From Planctomycetota bacterium (lineage in GTDB: Bacteria > Planctomycetota > Phycisphaerae > UBA1845 > CAIVHJ01), in contig JADFJZ010000126.1 in NCBI GenBank assembly GCA_022565195.1, positions 1 through 5,755 on the forward strand: a DNA stretch of 5,755 nucleotides, in the 5' to 3' direction. Positions 1 to 4,760 of this stretch are shown here, one piece after another; within the stretch, counting starts at the first letter, position 1, and every line of letters starts with the position of its first letter. A program made the position numbers and the translations under genes. A model generated the notes under the pieces. It was not told the DNA's origin and made no database searches. It worked only from the letters and a program-made list of their open reading frames with translations.

Positions 1-471
1 GAACCCGGTGGTTTCTTTGAAGCCCGTGACGGCCAGGAAATAACCGTCGCTGTCATGACGGATTGGGCCGTCAAACGCGGAATCGAAGTTGTCGGTGGCG
101 AGGTTGATGTCGTCGTTCCAAAAGATACGATAGCCGTCGGCGTCGAACAACGCCGTCATGGGATCGAGGCCGCCGTCTCCCGTCGCGATACACAGGCTCT
201 CGACACGATCGCCCAACGACAGCGGACCCAAATCATACACTTTGATGTCATCGCTGGACCCAATCGTGCCCTCAATGCTCAGGAAATTGACGTTATCGAA
301 GCTGACTTTCGCGGCAGTCGGAAAGCCGTCCGGCGTGCGGGTGCTCGGCGTCTGGCCGGTGGTTCCATTCTCGTTCTCGTTGCCGTTGCCGTCCGTGCCC
401 CCGTTCGATCCCGAACAGCCAATCGACGCGCAAACAGGCAACAGTACCATCATCGCAAGCAATCGGTGCAT
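1..471 (-). CDS. Secreted lipoprotein with PPC-like domain (partial, 3' end beyond window)
   Basis: Continuous reading frame of 157 codons from an ATG at 469-471 to the window edge, with no stop, so the C-terminus is missing. Residues 1-19 form a lipoprotein-type signal: a short basic start (MHR), a hydrophobic stretch, then SIGC with Cys19 as the likely lipidated residue (Ser at -3 is not the usual Leu). Residues 20-45 are a low-complexity Gly/Asn/Glu linker with an NGNENENG run. Residues about 55-150 resemble a bacterial pre-peptidase C-terminal (PPC) type beta-sandwich: SSDDIKVYDLGPLSLGDRV, LDPMTALFDADG, NDDIN, and DSDGYFLAVTG follow the usual order for that fold. Such domains sit on exported proteins, often as accessory modules; no catalytic domain is visible. 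Likely exported and membrane-anchored; the role is unknown. A strong ribosome site supports the start. The domain call rests on motif recall and was not searched. Confidence 0.8.
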   Translation of the reverse strand, partial: MHRLLAMMVLLPVCASIGCSGSNGGTDGNGNENENGTTGQTPSTRTPDGFPTAAKVSFDNVNFLSIEGTIGSSDDIKVYDLGPLSLGDRVESLCIATGDGGLDPMTALFDADGYRIFWNDDINLATDNFDSAFDGPIRHDSDGYFLAVTGFKETTGF

Positions 472-482
472 CACTTTACGAT

Positions 483-489
483 CCTCCTT
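483..489 (-). promoter_or_regulatory. Shine-Dalgarno site of the lipoprotein gene
   Basis: AAGGAGG on the minus strand, 11 nt upstream of the ATG at 471. It is a near-complete anti-16S match and fixes the start of the lipoprotein. I see no convincing promoter upstream. Confidence 0.8.
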
Positions 490-605
490 CAGTGGGCCGT
501 GATTCGAGCGTCTTAATTTTCGCCGCTCACATAGAATTGACGTATCTGTCATCCGCGAGTCGCCATTCCATCGGCGGGCAGCCCTAATGCCAAACTATTA
601 TGGAT

Positions 606-839
606 CTACATTGCGTCAATGGAAACCATAAACTCCAGCACGCCATTGCCGTCGAGGTCAGCGACATCCATGGACAGCAGCGTGCGAGGCGCCGGCGGCT
701 CGGTTACGTATCGGCACATGAATGCACAAACTAAACGATTGGCACGCGCCGCAGCAGTTTGAGGGATCAGCCGCAAGGGATGGCCATGTCCGGCAGCGGC
801 CCTATCTGGGCCAATAATGGGCTTCGGCGGCTCCGGGGG
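606..839 (-). pseudogene. Possible decayed 3' end of a surface-protein gene; otherwise a gene-free gap (472-841)
   Basis: The 370-nt gap between murA and the lipoprotein has no intact gene. One minus-strand frame stays open from the murA stop region down to a TAG at 606-608. Its last residues read LLSMDVADLDGNGVLEFMVS followed by IDAM and the stop. The DLDGNGVLE core looks like the Asp-rich calcium loops of VCBS/FG-GAP, dockerin or EF-hand modules common in secreted proteins of this kind of genome. The only in-frame ATGs (719, 671 and two nearer the stop) lack a ribosome site, and the upstream part (Pro/Ala/Arg-rich) does not look like a protein. A remnant of a once longer gene is the best guess; chance is a real alternative. 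A weak 5-bp hairpin at 798-812 has no T-run on either side and is not a terminator. Confidence 0.25.
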
Positions 840-841
840 AG

Positions 842-2107
842 TTATTCGGAGAGCCGAGCAATATCGGCGCCGACGGCGTTGAGCTTCTTCTCGATTTGCT
901 CGTAGCCGCGGTCAATGTGGTAGATGCGATCAAGCTGTGTCTGGCCCTTGGCCACCAGGCCCGCCAGAACCAGGGCGGCCGACGCGCGAAGATCCGAAGC
1001 CATGACCGGCGCGCCGACCAGGCGCTTGACTCCTTCGATCATCACTGTCGCACTTTCTTTGCGGATGCGCGCCCCCATGCGGTTCAGTTCCGCCACGTGC
1101 AGGAAGCGGTCCGGGAAAATTTTCTCGGTCACCATGCTGTTGCCGTCGGCCAGGCACAGCAGGGCGGATATCTGGGCCTGCAGGTCAGTCGGAAAACCGG
1201 GGTACGGCTGGGTCGAGACCTCCACGGGTTCCAGGCGCCGGGCCGACGACACCACCACTCCGTCGTCCTGGCGCTCAATGATCACGCCCACGCGGCGGAG
1301 CCGATCGATGACCGCCAGCAAATGCTGAGGCCGACAGTTTTGGAGCGTCAATTCGCCGTTTGTGATGGCGGCGGCGATCATGAAGGTTCCGGTTTCGATT
1401 CGATCGGGAATGATGGTGTACTCACACCCCCGAAGCGAAGACACGCCGTCGATGGTGATGCGCGGCGTGCCCTGGCCGCTGATTTGCGCGCCGCAGGCGA
1501 TCAGGAAATCTCCCAGATCGGTGATCTCCGGTTCACAGGCCGCCGATTCGAGAATGGTCCGGCCCTGAGCCAGCGTCGCAGCCATCATGATGTTGGCGGT
1601 GCCGGTCACCGTCGAGCCGAACGGCCCGCCCAGGAAAATCTCGCTGCCGATCAGCTTTTTGGCTTTGAGGTGTATGTCGCCGCTGATCAATTCGCTGTCC
1701 GCGCCCAGCGCTTCCATTCCGGAGATGTGCAGACTGATCGGCCGATCGCCGATGGCGCACCCGCCCGGCAAAGCCACCTGCGCCTTCTTGCGCTTGGCCA
1801 GCAGCGGGCCCATCAGACACACGCTGGCCCGCATCTGGCGCACCAGATCATATTCCGCGTGACAGTTCATTTCATCGGTCACGGTGATCCGCAAGCCGCC
1901 GTCGTCGTCGCGGCGGGTCTGCACGCCCAGCTTGTTCAGCATCTTGCACATGTGCCGAACGTCGATCAAATCGGGCACGCCTTGCAGCACCGTCTCGCCG
2001 TCGACCATGAGCGTCGCCGCCATGATCGGCAGAGCGGCGTTCTTCGCGCCGCTGATCGTCACCGTGCCCTTGAGTCGGTTCCCGCCGTTAATTTGAAAAT
2101 AGTCCAC
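842..2107 (-). CDS. murA: UDP-N-acetylglucosamine 1-carboxyvinyltransferase (MurA)
   Basis: Cytoplasmic enzyme that transfers enolpyruvate from PEP to UDP-GlcNAc, the first committed step of peptidoglycan synthesis. With a GTG start at 2105-2107 the protein is 421 aa, the usual family length, and begins MDYFQINGGNRLKGTVTISG in line with the E. coli N-terminus. Visible active-site residues are Lys22-Asn23 (SGAKNAALP), Arg93 (MRAS), the PEP-binding Cys117 in PGGCAIGDRP, Asp308 (FPTDLQAQ), Arg334 (PDRFLHV), the DLRAS motif at 372-376 and Arg394 in DRIYHIDRGYE. Cys117 is retained rather than Asp, so the enzyme should in principle be fosfomycin-sensitive. An in-frame TTG at 2132-2134 would add nine residues but lacks a ribosome site and family support. 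The gene lies downstream of prmC on the same strand with a 183-nt gap holding a large palindrome, so co-transcription is possible but unproven. Confidence 0.97.
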   Translation of the reverse strand: MDYFQINGGNRLKGTVTISGAKNAALPIMAATLMVDGETVLQGVPDLIDVRHMCKMLNKLGVQTRRDDDGGLRITVTDEMNCHAEYDLVRQMRASVCLMGPLLAKRKKAQVALPGGCAIGDRPISLHISGMEALGADSELISGDIHLKAKKLIGSEIFLGGPFGSTVTGTANIMMAATLAQGRTILESAACEPEITDLGDFLIACGAQISGQGTPRITIDGVSSLRGCEYTIIPDRIETGTFMIAAAITNGELTLQNCRPQHLLAVIDRLRRVGVIIERQDDGVVVSSARRLEPVEVSTQPYPGFPTDLQAQISALLCLADGNSMVTEKIFPDRFLHVAELNRMGARIRKESATVMIEGVKRLVGAPVMASDLRASAALVLAGLVAKGQTQLDRIYHIDRGYEQIEKKLNAVGADIARLSE

Positions 2108-2116
2108 CGCTGCAAA

Positions 2117-2122
2117 CCTCTC
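2117..2122 (-). promoter_or_regulatory. Shine-Dalgarno site choosing the GTG start of murA
   Basis: GAGAGG on the minus strand, 9 nt upstream of the GTG at 2107. It lies inside the longer TTG-initiated frame, so it argues for the internal GTG. No comparable site precedes the TTG at 2134. Confidence 0.6.
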
Positions 2123-2138
2123 ATTTGTTTCCAATTAG

Positions 2139-2291
2139 GCCACGAAGGCACAAAGACACGAAGGGAAATAGGGAGAAAAGAAGACGGAAAAGGGACGACC
2201 GAGCGCCTGCTTGTTGTGGCGCGCGACGCGAGTGATTCTTCTGTCTTCTTTGCTCGGTTTCCCAAACTTGGTGTCTTGGTGCCTTAGTGGC
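2139..2291. repeat. Large interrupted palindromic element between prmC and murA
   Basis: The 25-nt arms at 2139-2163 and 2267-2291 are reverse complements at 22 of 25 positions. Each arm carries the iterated GGCAC/GACAC-AAG pattern (left arm begins GCCACGAAGGCACAAAGACA). Pairing continues inward: GGGAAA (2163-2168) with TTTCCC (2258-2263), and AAAGAAGAC (2177-2185) with GTCTTCTTT (2243-2251). About 57 nt remain as the loop. The flanking interior is purine-rich on the left and pyrimidine-rich on the right. The outer base of the right arm is the last base of the prmC stop codon. I recall similar arm sequences as dispersed intergenic repeats in planctomycete-like genomes, but could not verify copy number. 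There is no transposase inside, so this is a non-autonomous element or a structured intergenic RNA. Confidence 0.8.
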
Positions 2292-3214
2292 TACTCCGTT
2301 CTGTCAAAGTGAATAACGCGCAGGTGACCGCTATCGTAGTCGCGCCAGGAATCGACATGTCGATAGCCGCCGGCGGTCAAGATTTCGATCACGTGATCGT
2401 GTTGATCGTAACCGATTTCCACGAAAATCGAACCGGCCGGCGACAGAATTTTGCCGGCCGACGCCGCGATGCGCCGGTAAAACTCCAGGCCGTCGCGGTC
2501 GCCGAACAGTGCGATGTGCGGTTCGTGATCCCGCACGGCCGGCTCCAGCGATTCGGCATCAGCGAAAGCCACGTAGGGCGGATTGCTGGCCAGGACATGA
2601 AATCCATTTGTCGGCACCACATCCGCAGGCAGATCGAATCCGTCCGCCCGCACGGTCCGGAACCGCTCCTGCAACCCGAGCTTCTCGGCATTGCGGCCCG
2701 CCACCTCCAGCGCCTCTTCGGAAATATCCGAGCCGACGACGAAAGCGTTCTCCAAGTGGCGACACAAAGTCACGCCGATACAACCGCTGCCCGTGCCCAG
2801 ATCGAGAATGTCGATGCGCTCCCGCTCGAGCGGCTTGCAGTAGCCGATGACGTGCTCGACGAGCACTTCGGTGGCGGGCCGGGGGATCAGCACCGCCGGC
2901 GTTACTTCGAACTCCAATGAGTAGAACTCTTTCTTGCCGATCAAATACGCAATCGGGTGATGCTTGGCTGCTTGGATCACGTTCGCCCGAAATGTGGACA
3001 ATTCTTCGGCGGAAGGTGCCGCGTCAAAGCGAGTATACAGCTCGATCCGCTGGCAGCCGATCGCGTGGGCCAGCAATAATTCAGCCGCCAAGCGCGGTGG
3101 GTCGATGTCCGCCTCTGCAAGGTGGTTGATGGTCCACTCGATCAGGCGGCTAATGGTCCACTCCCCGCTATCAGAGGTCACACGCTGCTCCTGCATGTCA
3201 AGTCGCGTCGTCAT
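2291..3214 (-). CDS. prmC: Peptide chain release factor N5-glutamine methyltransferase (PrmC/HemK)
   Basis: SAM-dependent methyltransferase that modifies the glutamine of the GGQ motif in release factors RF1/RF2 and so promotes peptide release. Numbered from the ATG at 3212-3214 (307 aa), residues 20-100 are the helical N-terminal domain. The linker AYLIGKKEFYSLEF leads into VLIPRPATE (108-116). SAM-binding motif I is DLGTGSG (138-144), with acidic Asp163 after strand 2, and the substrate-glutamine motif NPPY is at 211-214; NPPY plus the linker distinguishes PrmC from other methyltransferases. The family normally has PRPETE or PRPDTE; here the acidic residue is Ala114. The ATG has only a weak ribosome site. 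A GTG at 3179-3181 is preceded 6 nt upstream by AGGAG (3188-3192) and gives 296 aa, closer to family length, so the true start may be 3181. prfA, its usual partner, is not in the window. Confidence 0.95.
   Translation of the reverse strand: MTTRLDMQEQRVTSDSGEWTISRLIEWTINHLAEADIDPPRLAAELLLAHAIGCQRIELYTRFDAAPSAEELSTFRANVIQAAKHHPIAYLIGKKEFYSLEFEVTPAVLIPRPATEVLVEHVIGYCKPLERERIDILDLGTGSGCIGVTLCRHLENAFVVGSDISEEALEVAGRNAEKLGLQERFRTVRADGFDLPADVVPTNGFHVLASNPPYVAFADAESLEPAVRDHEPHIALFGDRDGLEFYRRIAASAGKILSPAGSIFVEIGYDQHDHVIEILTAGGYRHVDSWRDYDSGHLRVIHFDRTE
3188..3192 (-). promoter_or_regulatory. Shine-Dalgarno-like AGGAG supporting an internal GTG start of prmC
   Basis: AGGAG sits 6 nt before the GTG at 3181, inside the ATG-initiated frame. 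The region before the ATG at 3214 shows only GCGAG. The first 11 residues of the longer form have no counterpart in E. coli PrmC, which favours the internal start. Confidence 0.45.
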
Positions 3215-3256
3215 GCCAGCTCGCTATCATAGCGGCACCGGTCCCGCCGACCAGTG

Positions 3257-3284
3257 TTGACCGCAATGATCGACGATTTATAAT
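3257..3284 (+). promoter_or_regulatory. Sigma-70 type promoter facing the acyl-CoA dehydrogenase genes
   Basis: TTGACC at 3257-3262 and a perfect TATAAT at 3279-3284 are separated by 16 nt, one mismatch from the housekeeping consensus in an otherwise GC-rich stretch. Transcription would begin near 3291, leaving a leader of about 209 nt before the TTG start at 3500. The gap 3215-3499 is otherwise free of convincing genes. On the opposite strand TATGAT (complement of 3226-3231) could be a -10 box for prmC, but no good -35 accompanies it. Confidence 0.6.
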
Positions 3285-3323
3285 GATCCGCGGGTTCGGC
3301 ATCGGCACGAACCTGGCCCATTC

Positions 3324-3356
3324 CCCGATCGAGAGATACGACGCCTCGTGATCGGG
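3324..3356 (+). repeat. Inverted repeat in the predicted dehydrogenase leader
   Basis: CCCGATC (3324-3330) and GATCGGG (3350-3356) are perfect 7-bp inverted arms. GAG and CTC just inside extend the stem by 3 bp past a 2-nt bulge, leaving an 11-nt loop. No T-run follows, so it is not an intrinsic terminator. It could be an RNA hairpin or a protein-binding site. Confidence 0.45.
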
Positions 3357-3426
3357 TCAACGAGCCGCGGCCCTGTAGCCCGCGCGATTTCTCGAAGTTG
3401 GACGGCACTTTGGTTCTGAAGATTCG

Positions 3427-3444
3427 CGCAGGCTAAAGCCTGCG
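3427..3444. repeat. Compact palindrome, REP-like
   Basis: CGCAGGCT-AA-AGCCTGCG is a perfect 8-bp inverted repeat with a 2-nt centre. The core GCAGGCTAAAGCCTGCGGCT matches, from memory, a motif dispersed between genes in several environmental phyla; this was not checked. It lies 55 nt before the dehydrogenase start. It is followed by CTCCTTGGGG rather than a T-run, so termination is unlikely. Confidence 0.5.
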
Positions 3445-3484
3445 GCTCCTTGGGGTTATCCACCCTGCGGACCACCATGAAGAT

Positions 3485-3491
3485 GGAAGGA
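3485..3491 (+). promoter_or_regulatory. Shine-Dalgarno site choosing the TTG start at 3500
   Basis: GGAAGGA lies 8 nt before the TTG at 3500-3502. The nearby ATGs at 3477 and 3483 are out of frame with the dehydrogenase, so this site decides the TTG start. Confidence 0.65.
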
Positions 3492-3499
3492 TTCCTGAT

Positions 3500-4651
3500 T
3501 TGATCGACCTTCTCAATGACGACGAGCGACCCCTGGTCGAAGCCGCCCGCGCGTTCGCCCGCGAGCAACTGCTCGATCTGGACCGCCGCTGCGACCGAGA
3601 TGAGACGTCGATCTGTACTGCCCTGCCGCAGTTGGCCCAGATGGGCTTCATGTCGCTGCGCCTGCCGGAGGAGTATGGCGGGTTGAACTGCCGACGGCTT
3701 CTGTACGCCGCCATCCTGCACGAACTGGCCTACGCCTCACCCTCGGTAGCGGTCACGCTCAGCGTACACAACATGGTCGGCCAGTTACTGCTTCGCTTCG
3801 GCAGCGAGCGCGTCAAGTCGGAGCTTCTCCCCGGCTGGGGTCGCGCCGAGAATCACGGCTCGTTCGCCATTACCGAAGCGGATGCCGGTTCCGACCCGGG
3901 CGCCGGCAGCACCATGGCCACCCGGGACGGCGACGAGTGGGTCATCAACGGCTCCAAAATGTGGATCACCAGCGGGCGCGAGGCGCCGTGGTTCGTGGTG
4001 TTGGCACAGACCCGCCGCATCGACGACAAGGACGGGATGTGCATGATCCTGGTCGACGCCCGTCAGGACGGCTTCGAGCGCCTCGAAATCAAAGGCAAGA
4101 TGGGCATCCGCGCCAGCGAGACCTTCAGCCTGCACTTCACGGATGTGCGCGCCCCGCTGGATCACTTGCTCGGTGAGGAGGGCGACGGTTTGAAACTGTC
4201 GCTGGTGGCACTGGACGGCGGGCGGATCGGCATTGCGTCGCAATCGACCGGCATTGCCGAAGCCTGTCTGGATGAAATGATCTCCTACGCTCGGCAGCGC
4301 GTACAATTTGGTCAACCGATCGCAAAATTCCAGGCGATTCAATGGATGATCGCCGACAGCGCGGTCGAGTTAGCGGCGGCCAAGCTCTTGATCGCGCGGG
4401 CCTGCGCCGAGGCTGAAAAGGACGCCGGATTCACCGCGGCTGCGGCGAAGGCCAAGCTCTATGCCTCGGAAATGGCCGGCCGCGTCGCCGACCGGGCCGT
4501 GCAGGTTCATGGCGGAACGGGATATGTCAATGATTCCCGCGTCGAACAACTGTATCGCGACGCCAGAGTGACTAGAATCTACGAGGGAACCAGCGAGATC
4601 CAGCGCTTGGTCATTGCAAGAGAATTACTGAACTCCAAAGAAAAAAGCTAA
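3500..4651 (+). CDS. Acyl-CoA dehydrogenase, short/branched-chain type (complete)
   Basis: FAD enzyme that forms the alpha,beta double bond of an acyl-CoA and passes electrons to electron-transfer flavoprotein, in fatty-acid or amino-acid-derived acyl-CoA breakdown. 383 aa, the standard length for the family. The N-terminal helical domain covers about 1-115. The middle beta domain carries the first family signature AITEADAGSDPGA (123-135) and WVINGSKMWITSG. The C-terminal helical domain has LDGGRIGIASQ (239-248), RQRVQFGQPIAKFQAIQ, the second signature region QVHGGTGYVND (335-345) and the catalytic base Glu362 in IYEGTSEIQR. In the second signature Gln350 stands where Lys/Arg is usual. The LDGGRIGIA and YEGTSEIQR forms are typical of butyryl/short-chain and 2-methyl-branched enzymes, but the substrate cannot be fixed. 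The start is a TTG. A second dehydrogenase follows 109 nt downstream, probably in the same operon. Confidence 0.95.
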   Translation: MIDLLNDDERPLVEAARAFAREQLLDLDRRCDRDETSICTALPQLAQMGFMSLRLPEEYGGLNCRRLLYAAILHELAYASPSVAVTLSVHNMVGQLLLRFGSERVKSELLPGWGRAENHGSFAITEADAGSDPGAGSTMATRDGDEWVINGSKMWITSGREAPWFVVLAQTRRIDDKDGMCMILVDARQDGFERLEIKGKMGIRASETFSLHFTDVRAPLDHLLGEEGDGLKLSLVALDGGRIGIASQSTGIAEACLDEMISYARQRVQFGQPIAKFQAIQWMIADSAVELAAAKLLIARACAEAEKDAGFTAAAAKAKLYASEMAGRVADRAVQVHGGTGYVNDSRVEQLYRDARVTRIYEGTSEIQRLVIARELLNSKEKS

Positions 4652-4720
4652 AAGAGAAAAATGAGTCCGGACCCCACCAGAAAAAGCAGACTTCCAGAAA
4701 AGATGCCCTTTTTCTCTTTT
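4650..4720. repeat. Inverted repeat spanning the end of the first dehydrogenase gene
   Basis: AAAAGAGAAAAA (4650-4661), overlapping the stop codon, is perfectly complementary to TTTTTCTCTTTT (4709-4720), with a 47-nt loop. The loop holds the 8-bp palindrome GTCCGGAC (4665-4672) within GAGTCCGGACCCC, and two copies of CCAGAAAA(A)G (4677-4686 and 4694-4702). The stem is all A-T, so a standard terminator is unlikely. The GTCCGGACCCC core recalls REP-like repeats, from memory only. Confidence 0.5.
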
Positions 4721-4749
4721 CTCTTTTCTCTTTTCTCTTTCCTTTTCCC
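4706..4749 (+). repeat. 44-nt polypyrimidine tract with 7-nt tandem repeat
   Basis: An unbroken C/T run. Its centre is a CTCTTTT heptamer, three full copies plus CTCTTT (4714-4740), flanked by CCCTTTTT and CCTTTTCCC. The whole tract is close to mirror-symmetric. It ends 11 nt before the ATG of the second dehydrogenase and just upstream of its ribosome site. Confidence 0.9.
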
Positions 4750-4751
4750 AC

Positions 4752-4756
4752 GAGGA
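4752..4756 (+). promoter_or_regulatory. Ribosome-binding site of the second dehydrogenase
   Basis: GAGGA, 4 nt before the ATG at 4761. The spacing is tighter than usual, but this is the only candidate because a polypyrimidine run fills the sequence upstream. Confidence 0.5.
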
Positions 4757-4760
4757 CGCC

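Noticed and set aside
55..516. 153-codon plus-strand frame over the lipoprotein region
   Set aside because: The minus strand encodes a signal peptide, a linker and a PPC-like domain with a strong ribosome site; the plus-strand product is Arg-rich and unrecognisable.
798..812. GGCCC-TATCT-GGGCC hairpin after murA as a terminator
   Set aside because: The stem is only 5 bp and no T-run follows it on the minus strand.
896..2287. 463-codon plus-strand frame opposite murA
   Set aside because: It is the antisense shadow of murA, full of His/Arg/Gln, without a ribosome site or motif. It also runs through the palindromic element.
2139..2291. CRISPR repeat or insertion sequence reading of the palindrome
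   Set aside because: There is one inverted pair rather than regularly spaced direct repeats, and no transposase frame or target duplication is visible.
3211..3408. 65-codon minus-strand frame from a GTG, ending in an ATGA overlap with the prmC ATG
   Set aside because: The stop/start overlap is suggestive, but there is no ribosome site before the GTG, the product is Arg/Gly/Ser-rich with no recognisable motif, and it crosses the opposite-strand promoter and a hairpin. Likely chance in GC-rich DNA.
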